Shown here: in pieces, positions 7,978 to 16,940 of the stretch
How the letters are laid out: the number at the start of each line of letters is the position of its first letter
Position numbering within the stretch: position 1 is the first letter of the stretch
Assembly (NCBI RefSeq): GCF_002157855.1
Contig: NZ_CP020880.1
Location: 2,914,001 to 2,978,000, forward strand
Origin: Sutcliffiella horikoshii
Lineage (GTDB): Bacteria > Bacillota > Bacilli > Bacillales > Bacillaceae_I
Direction of reading: 5' to 3'
DNA length: 64,000 nt
Notes under the pieces: model-generated
The model's input: only the letters and a program-made list of their open reading frames with translations
Told to the model about the DNA's origin: nothing
Databases searched by the model: none
Translations under genes and position numbers: made by a program

Positions 7978-8877
7978 TCAATCATTCACAATTTTTGTTA
8001 AAAGCTCTTCATCAAACTGCTTGTTTTTTAACATGGCAATTTCATGTTTATATGGCGGCTTACGGTCTTTCTTATCTTCGCCGACATATGGTGTCTCCAA
8101 AATTTTAGGAATATGTTTCAATTGATCATGATGAACAATATAATTGATTGCATCAAACCCAATGTGTCCAAACCCGATGTTTTCATGGCGGTCTTTACTA
8201 GCACCACATGTATTTTTACTGTCATTTATATGAAGGACTTTCAGGCGGTCTAAACCAATGATATCGTCAAACTGCTTCAATACTCCATCAAAGTCATTTA
8301 CAATATCGTATCCTGCATCATGTACGTGACAAGTATCCAGGCAAATAGAAAGCTTTTCATTCAAATGGACTCCATCAATGATGGCAGCAAGTTCTTCAAA
8401 AATTCGCCCACACTCAGAGCCCTTCCCTGCCATGGTCTCCAATGCAATTTGAACATTTTGCTCTTTTGTCAGCGCCTCATTCAACCCTTTAATAATCTGG
8501 CTGATACCCACTTCCGTCCCTGCACCAACATGCGCACCTGGGTGGAGGACAATCTGTTTTGCCCCGATTGCATCCGTTCTTCTTACTTCTTCAGCGAGAA
8601 AATTCACTCCGAGTTCGTAAGTTTCCGGCTTCTGGGAGTTACCAATATTGATGATATAAGGAGCATGTACAATGATTTCCTTTAATCCATGCTCTTTCAT
8701 ATGTGCAAGACCCGCTTCTATGTTAAGGTCTTCTATTTTTTTTCTTCGCGTATTTTGAGGAGCACCTGTATAGATCATAAATACGTTAGATCCGTAGGAT
8801 GCAGCCTCTTCACTTGCTGCCAATAGCATCTTTTTCCCACTCATGGATACATGAGAGCCAATTAGTAAGTTTTCCAC
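7978..8877 (-). CDS. nfo: Endonuclease IV (AP endonuclease)
   Basis: A 299-residue zinc-dependent apurinic/apyrimidinic endonuclease of the TIM-barrel family, acting in base excision repair. Family motifs are clear: [10 protein letters not shown] at the start, [30 protein letters not shown] and HINDSKN, which carry the His, Glu and Asp ligands of the three zinc ions. The start is GTG at 8877 with AGAGGTGA just upstream. It lies 72 bp after cshB on the same strand, as in B. subtilis. Confidence 0.96.
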   Translation of the reverse strand: MENLLIGSHVSMSGKKMLLAASEEAASYGSNVFMIYTGAPQNTRRKKIEDLNIEAGLAHMKEHGLKEIIVHAPYIINIGNSQKPETYELGVNFLAEEVRRTDAIGAKQIVLHPGAHVGAGTEVGISQIIKGLNEALTKEQNVQIALETMAGKGSECGRIFEELAAIIDGVHLNEKLSICLDTCHVHDAGYDIVNDFDGVLKQFDDIIGLDRLKVLHINDSKNTCGASKDRHENIGFGHIGFDAINYIVHHDQLKHIPKILETPYVGEDKKDRKPPYKHEIAMLKNKQFDEELLTKIVND

Positions 8878-8949
8878 AACATCACCTCTTTTAAAATCAG
8901 TCTTTATTTTAACATAAGGATGCCGTGAAAGGTTATCCAGTTGCTCTTA

Positions 8950-10257
8950 TTATCTCTTTTTCAAGCGACGTTGTCTTTTCTTGAATTGCTCTACTTCATA
9001 TTTGTGTTTCTTTTTATAGCCTGGTTTAACTTTTGTCGATTTCTTTACGGATGTTTTTGCCGCTACATCGATTTCATTAATTTGTTTTTTACGGTTTTGT
9101 CTCTTGTTACGTGGACCGATTTCAACCAATTCACCATTTTTGAAATCAATTTGGGTAAACTCTATCCCCATCTTTTCAATCTGAGCAAGCGCATTCTCAT
9201 CTGTTGGTTCGTAAAGTGTAATAGCATTACCGGAATAGTCTGCACGTGCAGTACGTCCAACACGGTGAACATAGAAGTCAAGATCTGACGGAAGCTCATA
9301 GTTGATGACATGACTGACACCTGCAATATCAATTCCTCTTGCCGCAAGGTCTGTTGCCACCACATATTGATATTCCAATTCATTGATTTGCTTCATCATT
9401 TTTTTGCGTTCACGAGGGTTGAGATCACCATGGATTCTACCTACTTTTAACCCTTGTTCTAGCAATGCATCTGCCACTTCATCTGCTTTTTTCTTCGTGT
9501 TGGTAAAAACAATTGCCAAATATGGGTTATATTCCACAAGTAAATCATGCAATAATTTCGTTTTACTTTTCGATTTCACTGGCATAAGCAGATGCTTGAT
9601 TTTAGCTGCCGTTACTTGTTTTGGAGCAACATGTGTATACTTTGGATTTTCCATGTATTTACGTAAGAAAGGTTTTAGCTTTTCAGGGATTGTAGCTGAG
9701 AATACCATGATTTGAAGGTTTTTTGGCATTGCTGCAGCAACCTTATCGATATCTTCAATGAATCCCATATCAAGCATAAGGTCGGCTTCATCTACCACAA
9801 TTGTTCTCGCCGTGTGGACTAACAGCGCATTTTCCACCATTAAGTCTTTAATACGTCCAGGTGTTCCAACTACTATATGCGGTTGCTGTTTAAGACGGTC
9901 AATCGTACGTTGTTTATCCGTACCGCCGATATAACAACGTGCCGTAATCATATCTTCACCAGAACAAAACTTCGTGATTTTCAATACTTCTTGGTAAATT
10001 TGGTTAGCTAGCTCTCTTGTTGGAGCTGTGATAACTGCTTGTACTTCTTGTAAGGATGGATCAATTTTACTCAAGATCGGAATCAGGTAAGCATGTGTTT
10101 TCCCTGTTCCAGTTTGAGATTGTCCAATGGCACTTTCTCCATTTAATAAGGAAGGAATCATTCTTTCTTGGACTTCTGTCGGTTTTTGAAATCTAAGTTC
10201 TTTTACCGCATCTAAAATGAACGGCTTTACATTAAATTTTTCAAACGTTGTATTCAT
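8950..10257 (-). CDS. cshB: DEAD-box RNA helicase CshB
   Basis: A 435-residue ATP-dependent RNA helicase with the Q motif, SQTGTGKT (motif I), PTRELA (Ia), VDEADLML (II, DEAD), SATIP (III) and HRVGRTAR (VI). A basic C-terminal tail of about 60 residues (rich in K/R) likely binds RNA. CshB functions in cold adaptation and ribosome or mRNA handling. Synteny with nfo on one side and yqfQ on the other separates it from other DEAD-box paralogues. GGAGG precedes the ATG. Confidence 0.93.
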   Translation of the reverse strand: MNTTFEKFNVKPFILDAVKELRFQKPTEVQERMIPSLLNGESAIGQSQTGTGKTHAYLIPILSKIDPSLQEVQAVITAPTRELANQIYQEVLKITKFCSGEDMITARCYIGGTDKQRTIDRLKQQPHIVVGTPGRIKDLMVENALLVHTARTIVVDEADLMLDMGFIEDIDKVAAAMPKNLQIMVFSATIPEKLKPFLRKYMENPKYTHVAPKQVTAAKIKHLLMPVKSKSKTKLLHDLLVEYNPYLAIVFTNTKKKADEVADALLEQGLKVGRIHGDLNPRERKKMMKQINELEYQYVVATDLAARGIDIAGVSHVINYELPSDLDFYVHRVGRTARADYSGNAITLYEPTDENALAQIEKMGIEFTQIDFKNGELVEIGPRNKRQNRKKQINEIDVAAKTSVKKSTKVKPGYKKKHKYEVEQFKKRQRRLKKR

Positions 10258-10490
10258 TTATTTACCTCCACTTTTAAAATCATGCATGGAATATGTATCT
10301 ATGTCATTATTTTAAAGTTTCTATTTTCATTCATGAGTTATTCGCATTCGTTCCGTTACGTTCTGTTTAACCCCAAACAACTATTATAAAGCAGTTTTGT
10401 TTTTTTGGCTACACTACGGTTGTGCCCAATCTTTCCAGACTATAAACATGCCAAGCACCATCCGCATAAATTATAGGAGAACAGAAAAGC

Positions 10491-10518
10491 TTGTTAAATT
10501 CCGGCAATTGAATATAAT
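10491..10518 (+). promoter_or_regulatory. Sigma-A-like promoter of yqfQ
   Basis: TTGTTA (10491-10496), 16-bp spacer, TATAAT (10513-10518). The rest of the 293-bp divergent cshB/yqfQ intergenic region shows no gene and no clear operator. Confidence 0.5.
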
Positions 10519-10550
10519 GATTACTTTTCAGGAAAGAAAGGAGGATTACC

Positions 10551-11282
10551 ATGTTTTTTGGACCAAATCGATCGATGCCACCTATGCAGCAACCAATGAG
10601 GCCTTCCCCGTTCCGCATGGGTCCAGGTCCCTCTCCATTTATGCAACAGCCACAGAATAACATGTTCAATATGTTTAATATGCCCAATTCACCTATGTCC
10701 AATATGCCTAATCAAATGTTAAGAAACCCTTCCCCATTTATGGGTGGAGCTGGGCGAGGAATGGGCCTAGGAGGAAATAGTGGTGGAGGTGGCGGTGGAG
10801 GTGGCGGCGGTGGTGGCGGACTGCTTGCCAAACTCTTTGGAAGAACAGGAGCCAGAAGCATCGGAAACATGGGCGGACTCGGTCAACTGGCCAATACAGG
10901 CGCAGGTGGAGGGCTCGGTCAACTCGCGAACGCGGGAACTCTTCAACAACTCATCAATCCGAACAACCTGACAGGCATGCTTGGAAATGTTCAAAAAGCG
11001 TTAAAAATGGCAGAGGGTGTCATGCCGATGGTTCAGCAATATGGACCTCTTGTAAGAAATGTGCCAGCCATGCTCAAGCTTTACAATGAACTGAAAAATG
11101 TGGATGATGATACTGATACAGAGTCAACGGAGGAAGCAAAAACAGAAGAGGTTGAAAGTGATAGCGCAGCGGAAAACAACACCAAGAAAAAAGTTAAAAA
11201 GGCAAAACCAAAGACTACAGCCACTGACACTGAGCCAGAGGAAAAACCTGCAGGCGGTTCCGCTCCTAAGCTTTATATCTGA
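10551..11282 (+). CDS. yqfQ: YqfQ/VrrA-family low-complexity protein
   Basis: A 243-residue protein of the VrrA/YqfQ family. The N-terminal 70 residues are Met/Pro/Asn-rich, then comes a run of glycines (about residues 79-91) encoded by a GGN repeat tract at about 10778-10820. A conserved central part follows (LTGMLGNVQKALKMAEGVMP region) and an acidic then basic tail. VrrA is known for variable repeats; the glycine tract may vary in length between strains. AAAGGAGG precedes the ATG. The family is conserved in spore formers, but its role is not established. Confidence 0.8.
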   Translation: MFFGPNRSMPPMQQPMRPSPFRMGPGPSPFMQQPQNNMFNMFNMPNSPMSNMPNQMLRNPSPFMGGAGRGMGLGGNSGGGGGGGGGGGGGLLAKLFGRTGARSIGNMGGLGQLANTGAGGGLGQLANAGTLQQLINPNNLTGMLGNVQKALKMAEGVMPMVQQYGPLVRNVPAMLKLYNELKNVDDDTDTESTEEAKTEEVESDSAAENNTKKKVKKAKPKTTATDTEPEEKPAGGSAPKLYI

Positions 11283-11300
11283 AGTTCCTAATATCTTCTT

Positions 11301-11330
11301 TTGTACTAACCTTCTTATTTATACTATAAT
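11301..11330 (+). promoter_or_regulatory. Sigma-A promoter of ispH
   Basis: TTGTAC (11301-11306), 18-bp spacer, TATAAT (11325-11330). It lies in the yqfQ-ispH gap, so ispH has its own transcript. Confidence 0.65.
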
Positions 11331-11346
11331 AGACTGTAAGTAGTGA

Positions 11347-11368
11347 GAGAGTGTTTATCACTCTCTTA
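11347..11368 (+). other. Hairpin in the ispH leader
   Basis: GAGAGTG (11347-11353) pairs with CACTCTC (11359-11365), followed by TTATTT. It lies downstream of the promoter and before the ribosome site, so it may be a weak yqfQ terminator, an attenuator or a 5'-stabilising stem. Confidence 0.5.
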
Positions 11369-11394
11369 TTTGATGTAAGGAGGGTTATCCCTAT

Positions 11395-12345
11395 ATGGAA
11401 CTAATTAAAATCGCCCCTCGTGGCTACTGCTATGGTGTAGTGGATGCTATGGTGATTGCAAGAAATGCAGCATTAGATAAAACATTACCACGACCAATCT
11501 ACATCTTAGGTATGATTGTTCATAATAAACATGTTACAGACGCATTTGAAGAAGAAGGGATCATCACATTGGACGGTGCAAACCGCCTGGAGATCCTTGA
11601 TCAGATTAACGAAGGTACCGTTATTTTCACTGCCCACGGTGTCTCACCGGAAGTGAAAGTCCGCGCAAAGGAAAAAGGTTTAACCACCATTGACGCGACA
11701 TGCCCGGATGTTACACGAACTCATGACCTGATCCGCATGAAAGAAGCACAAGGGTATGAAGTTATTTACATCGGGAAAAAAGGACATCCAGAGCCAGAAG
11801 GTGCAGTAGGAGTTGCTCCTTCCATCGTGCATCTAGTGGAGACGCTTGATGACGTGGAAGCATTGTCGATTGATAGTGAGAAAATTATCGTAACTAACCA
11901 AACTACCATGAGTCAATGGGATGTAGCCGACATCATGGTCAAGGTACAAGAAAAATACCCGCATGTCGAGCAACACAAAGAAATTTGCCTTGCTACTCAA
12001 GTTAGACAAGAAGCCGTGGCAGAACAAGCAGGACAAGCAGATGTGACAATCGTTGTTGGGGATCCAAAAAGTAATAACTCCAACAGACTTGCTCAAGTTT
12101 CTCAAGAAATTGCAGGCACTCCTGCTTACCGCATTTCCGATATCAGCGAGTTGAATGTAGAGTGGTTGATGAATGCTGGCACGGTTGCTGTTACAGCAGG
12201 TGCTTCGACACCAACTCCAATCACAAAAGAAGTCATTCAATTTGTGGAGCAGTTCGATCCGTTCAATAAAGATACATGGAACACAACGAAAAATGTACCT
12301 TTGCAAAAGATTTTGCCGAAAGTGAAAAAGGCGAAAACTTCGTAA
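11395..12345 (+). CDS. ispH: HMBPP reductase IspH
   Basis: IspH performs the last step of the MEP pathway, reducing HMBPP to IPP and DMAPP with a [4Fe-4S] cluster. The three cluster cysteines are Cys12 (RGYCYGV), Cys103 (DATCPDV) and Cys198 (EICLATQ), and the proton-relay Glu is in HPEPEG near residue 133. Length 316 residues is normal. AAGGAGG lies 11 bases before the ATG. A strong terminator follows, and after it a 52-bp tandem repeat array. Confidence 0.97.
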   Translation: MELIKIAPRGYCYGVVDAMVIARNAALDKTLPRPIYILGMIVHNKHVTDAFEEEGIITLDGANRLEILDQINEGTVIFTAHGVSPEVKVRAKEKGLTTIDATCPDVTRTHDLIRMKEAQGYEVIYIGKKGHPEPEGAVGVAPSIVHLVETLDDVEALSIDSEKIIVTNQTTMSQWDVADIMVKVQEKYPHVEQHKEICLATQVRQEAVAEQAGQADVTIVVGDPKSNNSNRLAQVSQEIAGTPAYRISDISELNVEWLMNAGTVAVTAGASTPTPITKEVIQFVEQFDPFNKDTWNTTKNVPLQKILPKVKKAKTS

Positions 12346-12358
12346 GGCTGATTGATTG

Positions 12359-12384
12359 CACCCTCTTTTTGGAGGGTGTTTTTT
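12359..12384 (+). terminator. Terminator of ispH
   Basis: CACCCTC (12359-12365) pairs with GAGGGTG (12372-12378) over a six-base loop, followed by six T. Confidence 0.85.
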
Positions 12385-12424
12385 GTTATGCTTAGAAGCT
12401 TAAGATTCCACAATGCAAATTGGA

Positions 12425-12905
12425 ACTATACTGCTTCTATGTTACCTTTGATGCTTTTGTGGACGAGCTTCGGGCGTATAGAACCGGTCTATATTACCTT
12501 TCCCGCTATTGCAGACGAGCTTCGGGCGTATAGAACCGGTCTATATTACCTTCCCTGCTATTGCAGACGAGCTTCGGGCGTATAGAGCTGGTCTATATTA
12601 CCTTTGACGCCTTTGCCAAAGGGTTTCGGGCTTTAAGGCATTTCTCTCTGACCTTTTCCCCTTTCCTTGAAGTCTTTCGGGCACAGAGACGCCTTCTCTC
12701 TTACCGTTTTTCCTTTTCCCGAAGCCTTTCGGGCACAGAGGCGCCTTCTCTCTTACCGTTTTCCATTTTCCCGAAGTCTTTCGGGCACAGAGACGCCTTC
12801 TCTCTTACCGTTTTCCCTTTCCCCATAGTTTTCCGGGCACAGAGACGCCTTCTCTCTTACCGGTTTTCCTTTCCCGAAGCTTTTCGGGCGCAGAGACACC
12901 TTCTT
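12425..12905. repeat. Family 2 tandem array, 52-bp period, nine units
   Basis: The core CGGGC recurs at 12471, 12523, 12575, 12627, 12678, 12730, 12782, 12834 and 12885, a spacing of 51-52 bp. Each unit reads TTCGGGC, a left arm, a loop of about 5 bases, a right arm, then (T)ACC and a pyrimidine-rich spacer. The first three units have TATAGA/TCTATA or a close variant as arms; the last five have AGAGA/TCTCT or a near variant; the fourth is degenerate. Reading frames across it are artefacts. The array fills the 600-bp gap between ispH and yqfO. Confidence 0.9.
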
Positions 12906-12910
12906 TCTAA

Positions 12911-12941
12911 TAAAAAAAGAAACGACCCAAAATGGATCGCC
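12911..12941 (-). terminator. Terminator of the trmK-yqfO operon
   Basis: On the minus strand GCGATCC pairs with GGGTCGT (with wobble pairs) over a short loop, followed by a T-rich run. It lies between yqfO and the tandem array. Confidence 0.7.
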
Positions 12942-12955
12942 TCTCCAAACAAACA

Positions 12956-14074
12956 TCACATAAATCTAAACGGATCTGTATTCGTCTCAGATACTAAAAC
13001 TTCAAGCTCCCAATTCTTCTCATCCACGACCTTTTCCAATCGCTGAGCCACGCCTTTTTTAATAATCTTTTCAGCGTAATGCCCGGGATCGACCACGTTC
13101 AATCCGATAGCCATGGCATCATGTGCGGTATGAAAATAAAGATCCCCTGTCACATACACATCCGCACCGGAAAACTTTGCAGCATGGATATATTTATTTC
13201 CGTCTCCGCCTAAAACCGCTACTTTCTTAATCTCACTGTTCAAATCTCCGACCACACGGACATTTTCCACTTCAAGTCCTTTTTTTACATGAGAGGCAAA
13301 ATCAGCGAGCGACATTCCTGCCTTTAATTTTCCAACGCGCCCTAAGCCAAGTGCGTTCATATCGTTTTCAAGCTTGTAGACATCATAAGCTACTTCTTCA
13401 TATGGATGTGCTTTGAACATAGCCTTTATGACACGTTTCTCTATAGAAAGAGGATATACCGTTTCCACTTTCATCTCTTCCACTTTTTCAAGCTGACCTT
13501 TTTTCCCAATAAAAGGGTCTGTCCCATCTAAAGGAAGAAAACGCCCCTCCCCTTCCGTCGTGAAAGAGCAGTGACTATAGTTTCCGATATGCCCTGCCCC
13601 TGCTTCACCAAGAGCATCTAAAAGAGTTTCTGCGTGAGACACCGGAACAAATACGCTCAGTTTGCGAAGTTCTTCTTGGTAAGTCGGCACCAATACTTTT
13701 ACATCCTCAAGCTCTAGAGCCTCCGCAAGCAGGTCGTTGACGCCTCCTTCTGCCACGTCAAGATTCGTATGCGCCACATATACGCTGATATCATGCTTGA
13801 TGCATTTAGTGACGATTTTGCCTGCAGCTGAATTATCCGTAACAGTTGGAAGCGCTCGGAAGATTGGCGGATGATGGGCTATAATCAAATCAACATTCTG
13901 ATCTATTGCCTCGTCTACCACCTTTTCAAGCACATCAAGCGTTACCATTACCTTATGAATCGGCTTATTCAAAGTACCTATCTGAAGTCCAATTTTATCT
14001 CCTTCGACTGCATACTTTTTAGGGGAAAACTGTTCGAACCACTCAATAACCTGCAAGCCGTTAACTGTTTTCAA
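12956..14074 (-). CDS. yqfO: Nif3-like dinuclear metal centre protein YqfO
   Basis: A 372-residue Nif3/GTP-cyclohydrolase-I-type-2 family protein. The metal-binding IIAHHPPIF and AHTNLD motifs lie in the N-terminal half, a CutA-like insertion in the middle, and a second metal motif (ADVYVTGDLYFHTAHDA) near the C-terminus. Homologues form toroidal hexamers; the biochemical role is unsettled. The start overlaps the trmK end by 14 bp, which indicates translational coupling and matches B. subtilis order. Confidence 0.9.
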   Translation of the reverse strand: MKTVNGLQVIEWFEQFSPKKYAVEGDKIGLQIGTLNKPIHKVMVTLDVLEKVVDEAIDQNVDLIIAHHPPIFRALPTVTDNSAAGKIVTKCIKHDISVYVAHTNLDVAEGGVNDLLAEALELEDVKVLVPTYQEELRKLSVFVPVSHAETLLDALGEAGAGHIGNYSHCSFTTEGEGRFLPLDGTDPFIGKKGQLEKVEEMKVETVYPLSIEKRVIKAMFKAHPYEEVAYDVYKLENDMNALGLGRVGKLKAGMSLADFASHVKKGLEVENVRVVGDLNSEIKKVAVLGGDGNKYIHAAKFSGADVYVTGDLYFHTAHDAMAIGLNVVDPGHYAEKIIKKGVAQRLEKVVDEKNWELEVLVSETNTDPFRFM

Positions 14075-14780
14075 TACCCAGTTCCTCCTCTACCAGTCTG
14101 ATTTTTTCTGTAAGTTCTTTTCTTTTTTGTTCATTCGCTTCTGTTTGTCCAGCTACATCCAGCTGCGCAACAATATTCTTCCAATGCGCAAGTTCATGTG
14201 TCCATTTTTGCACAAAAACATCATTACGTTCCTTGGCAAGAAACGGTCCTACAAGAAGATACGTATCTTTTTTCAACGAATAAGGTTTTGCACTTTTCCC
14301 GCGTTCTGCCACTAAAATCTCATAGATCCTACTATCATCCAGCAAAATTTGTTCAGCAACAAGTTCCCATCCATTTTCAAGCAGCCAGTCCCTGATTTTT
14401 TTTGCACCAATATTCGGTTGAAGAATAAGCGTCTGAACTCCTGCCAGTTTATCCTTCCCCTTTTCAAGAATGGATTGTATCAGGGTTCCACCCATACCGG
14501 CAATGGTGATACAAGTAACTTCATTAGGAGAAATTACTTCCAATCCATCCCCTTTTCTGACTTCAATAACATTTTCTAATTCCGTTTTTCGAACCTGCTG
14601 AATAGCAGATTGAAAGGGGCCTTCTACTACTTCTCCGGCAATTCCTCTTTCAATCATTCCCTGCAAATAGGCATAACAAGGCAGATAAGCATGGTCTGAG
14701 CCGATGTCTGCCAATACACTGCCCTTTGGAATAAAAGAAGCTACTGCTTCTAAACGTTTTGAGAGTTTTAATTCATTCAT
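14061..14780 (-). CDS. trmK: tRNA (adenine(22)-N1)-methyltransferase TrmK
   Basis: A 239-residue class I SAM-dependent methyltransferase that makes m1A22 in tRNA. The SAM-binding ADIGSDHAYLP motif is at residues 25-35, and TIAGMGG further on is typical of the family. The C-terminal part is a coiled helical segment rich in Lys/Glu. AGAGGAAACAGAC provides the ribosome site for the ATG at 14780. It is the first gene of a two-gene unit with yqfO. Confidence 0.92.
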   Translation of the reverse strand: MNELKLSKRLEAVASFIPKGSVLADIGSDHAYLPCYAYLQGMIERGIAGEVVEGPFQSAIQQVRKTELENVIEVRKGDGLEVISPNEVTCITIAGMGGTLIQSILEKGKDKLAGVQTLILQPNIGAKKIRDWLLENGWELVAEQILLDDSRIYEILVAERGKSAKPYSLKKDTYLLVGPFLAKERNDVFVQKWTHELAHWKNIVAQLDVAGQTEANEQKRKELTEKIRLVEEELGIENS

Positions 14781-14828
14781 GTCTGTTTCCTCTTTACTTA
14801 TGTATTTGAATTCCTATGTAACAAGTAT

Positions 14829-14861
14829 AAAAAAAAACCCTTCACAAATGCAAAGGATCTT
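14829..14861 (-). terminator. Terminator of cccA
   Basis: On the minus strand a nine-pair stem with G-U pairs (ATCCTTTGC with GTGAAGGGT) is followed by nine T. Confidence 0.75.
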
Positions 14862-14895
14862 TTATATGTGTAACATTTTGCTAAAAAAACAAATC

Positions 14896-15267
14896 TTACT
14901 CTTCGCCCTCTTCACTTTGAGCGCCATTTGCAAGCCACTCAGCAAGAACTTCAGCTTCTTTAGGTGTAGCCAGGTTAGCAGGCATAGAGCCTTGTCCATT
15001 AACAATAACGTTTTGGATCTCTTCTTGGGATAGACGGTCACCAACATCTGTCAATGCAGGTGCAGCACCTGCGCCTTCCAAGTTACCGCCGTGACAGCCG
15101 ATACAAGAGTTTTGTTGGTAAAGTTCTTCTGCAGACAGTTCTACAGTTTCATCTTCACCGGATGCAATTTTTTCAGCCTGATCAAGTCCAACGAAAGATA
15201 ATAGGAACATTAGTCCAAGACCTAAAACCGCGATAAATGCAAAAGGAATAAGCGGATTACGATTCAT
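14896..15267 (-). CDS. cccA: Membrane-anchored cytochrome c-550 CccA
   Basis: A 123-residue small cytochrome c. One N-terminal transmembrane helix (about residues 7-27) anchors it outside the membrane. The haem-binding CIGCH motif is Cys55-His59, and a Met in the GSMPANL segment is the likely sixth haem ligand. It probably shuttles electrons to a terminal oxidase. The ATG at 15267 has AAGGAGG at ten bases; an in-frame TTG nine bases upstream is too close to that site. It lies between sigA and trmK, as in B. subtilis. Confidence 0.9.
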   Translation of the reverse strand: MNRNPLIPFAFIAVLGLGLMFLLSFVGLDQAEKIASGEDETVELSAEELYQQNSCIGCHGGNLEGAGAAPALTDVGDRLSQEEIQNVIVNGQGSMPANLATPKEAEVLAEWLANGAQSEEGEE

Positions 15268-15394
15268 GCTATTCAAACCTCCTTATGTACATGTACGTGT
15301 GTCTTATCTTATACAAGCACTCTCTATTTTACTTTATATTTTACTATAGGAAAAGACTTAATTGCCAACTTCTCTCGTAAATTCACAGTTTAGA

Positions 15395-15424
15395 CAAAAA
15401 CCTTCATCACATAGATGAAGGTTT
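15395..15424 (-). terminator. Terminator downstream of the acyl-CoA dehydrogenase gene
   Basis: AAACCTTCATC (15398-15408) pairs perfectly with GATGAAGGTTT (15414-15424); on the minus strand a TTTTT run follows. It lies 230 bp after the coding end, beyond a family 1 repeat, so that repeat would be part of the 3' UTR. Confidence 0.75.
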
Positions 15425-15505
15425 CTATATTTGTTGATTATATTGTACCTCAAAATAGGAAAAGTGATGTGTTTGTGGGAAAATAATTTTGATTGCATAG
15501 ACACC

Positions 15506-15633
15506 GTTGTTGATTTCCGCAAAAGGCTTCGCTTTCCGCGGGGCGACCTTGAGCCTCCTCACTTCGTTGCGGGGTCTCAACATTGTCGCTACTTCCCCCG
15601 CAGGAGTCTTCGCCTTTTGCTCCAATCAACAAC
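15506..15633 (+). repeat. Family 1 hairpin repeat in a 3' UTR
   Basis: Bounded by GTTGTTGATT and AATCAACAAC. Arms AAAAGGC/GCCTTTT and GCGACCTTGAG/CTCAACATTGTCGC pair. It lies between the acyl-CoA dehydrogenase stop and its terminator. Confidence 0.92.
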
Positions 15634-15652
15634 TAGAATGTCTCAGCTTCAA

Positions 15653-16792
15653 TTAAACTCCCAAAGATCTCGCAATTACCATTCTTTGTACTTCGGAGGT
15701 TCCTTCGCCGATTTCTAGGAGTTTTCCGTCGCGCATGAAGCGTTCTACGTGGTATTCTTTCATGTACCCGTAGCCGCCATGGAGTTGAACAGCTTGGTCT
15801 GCTATTTCCATGCACACTTCAGAGGCATATAGTTTACACATGGATGCTTCTTTGGAGAATGGTCGTCCTTGATCTTTTAGCCAGGCAGCTTTGTAAACCA
15901 TGGTTCTTGCAAGTTCAAGTTTCATGGCCATGTCTGCCAGTTTGAATTGGTTAATCTGAAAACTCGATAAGGATCTTCCAAATTGTTTTCTTTCTTGAGA
16001 GTAAGCGAGCGCTCGCTCAAAAGCTGCCTGTGCAATTCCTACCGCCATGGCACCAATTCCTATTCGTCCTCCATCAAGAGTGATTAAGAACTGCCTGAAG
16101 CCCTCTCCACGTTTACCTAAAAGGTTTTCCTGTGGCACACGTACATCTTCAAGCACTAGCTCTGTTGTATTAGAAGCGTTAAGTCCCATTTTTTCATAGT
16201 TATCAATCACTTGAAACCCTTTGGCATCTGTTGGAACGATGATAGCAGAGATTTCTTTTTCATTCCCCTTTTTATCGGTGATAGCCGTTAACGCCAAATG
16301 CTTGGCATAGGATGCATTCGTAATGAAACATTTGTTACCGTTAATGATGTAATCTTCCCCATCTTCTACGGCAGTTGTTTGAGTACCACCTGCATCTGAA
16401 CCGGCATTTGGTTCGGTCAATCCGAATGCACCGAGTGATTCGCCTGTACAAATAGGGACGAGGTAATTGCGCTTTTGTTCTTCTGTACCGAATAGGTTAA
16501 GCGGTGCCCCACCTAACGAAACGTGAGCGGAATAAGTAATACCTGTCGAGCCACAAGCTCTGCTCAATTCTTCTACGACAATCGCAAAGCTGACTGTATC
16601 AGCGCCCGCTCCTTCATATTCTTCAGGAAAAGGTAGTCCCATCATGCCTAATTGTGATAACTGTTGAAACACTTCAACAGGGAATTTTTTGTCCCGATCT
16701 CGTTGGAGAACTCCTGGTGCAACTACTTCATCTGAAAACTCTCTAATTGTTTTCTTAATCATCGCTTGTTCTGACGTTAAATCAAAGTTCAC
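15653..16792 (-). CDS. Short-chain-type acyl-CoA dehydrogenase
   Basis: A 379-residue FAD-dependent acyl-CoA dehydrogenase, forming the trans-2,3 double bond of acyl-CoA in beta-oxidation. The sequence shows FGLTEPNAGSD (flavin and substrate contact), QLHGGYGYMKEYHVERFMRD, and the C-terminal GEGTSEVQR with the catalytic Glu of short- and medium-chain enzymes. The start is GTG with a G-rich ribosome site. It resembles MmgC-type enzymes, but chain-length preference cannot be told. B. subtilis has no such gene between sigA and cccA. It stands alone, without electron-transfer flavoprotein genes nearby. Confidence 0.92.
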   Translation of the reverse strand: MNFDLTSEQAMIKKTIREFSDEVVAPGVLQRDRDKKFPVEVFQQLSQLGMMGLPFPEEYEGAGADTVSFAIVVEELSRACGSTGITYSAHVSLGGAPLNLFGTEEQKRNYLVPICTGESLGAFGLTEPNAGSDAGGTQTTAVEDGEDYIINGNKCFITNASYAKHLALTAITDKKGNEKEISAIIVPTDAKGFQVIDNYEKMGLNASNTTELVLEDVRVPQENLLGKRGEGFRQFLITLDGGRIGIGAMAVGIAQAAFERALAYSQERKQFGRSLSSFQINQFKLADMAMKLELARTMVYKAAWLKDQGRPFSKEASMCKLYASEVCMEIADQAVQLHGGYGYMKEYHVERFMRDGKLLEIGEGTSEVQRMVIARSLGV

Positions 16793-16940
16793 AATCTTTC
16801 CCCCCTTGTTGTTTGGAAAACATTAGCAAGAGCTAGTATTTTTCTTCCATCCTACAATCTATTGAATACGCTTTCATTTGTATTATAATAGATAAAAGGG
16901 AATTTTCACAACTTTTAAAAATAACTAAATTATCAATTAG

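Noticed and set aside
12425-12905. CRISPR array
   Set aside because: The period is regular, but the whole unit is similar, including the would-be spacers. There are no unique spacers and no cas genes in the window.
12561-13046. 161-residue plus-strand reading frame, and minus-strand frames over the same stretch
   Set aside because: They run through the 52-bp tandem repeats, and 52 is not a multiple of three, so the repeated residues are a by-product. No ribosome site, and the end overlaps yqfO.
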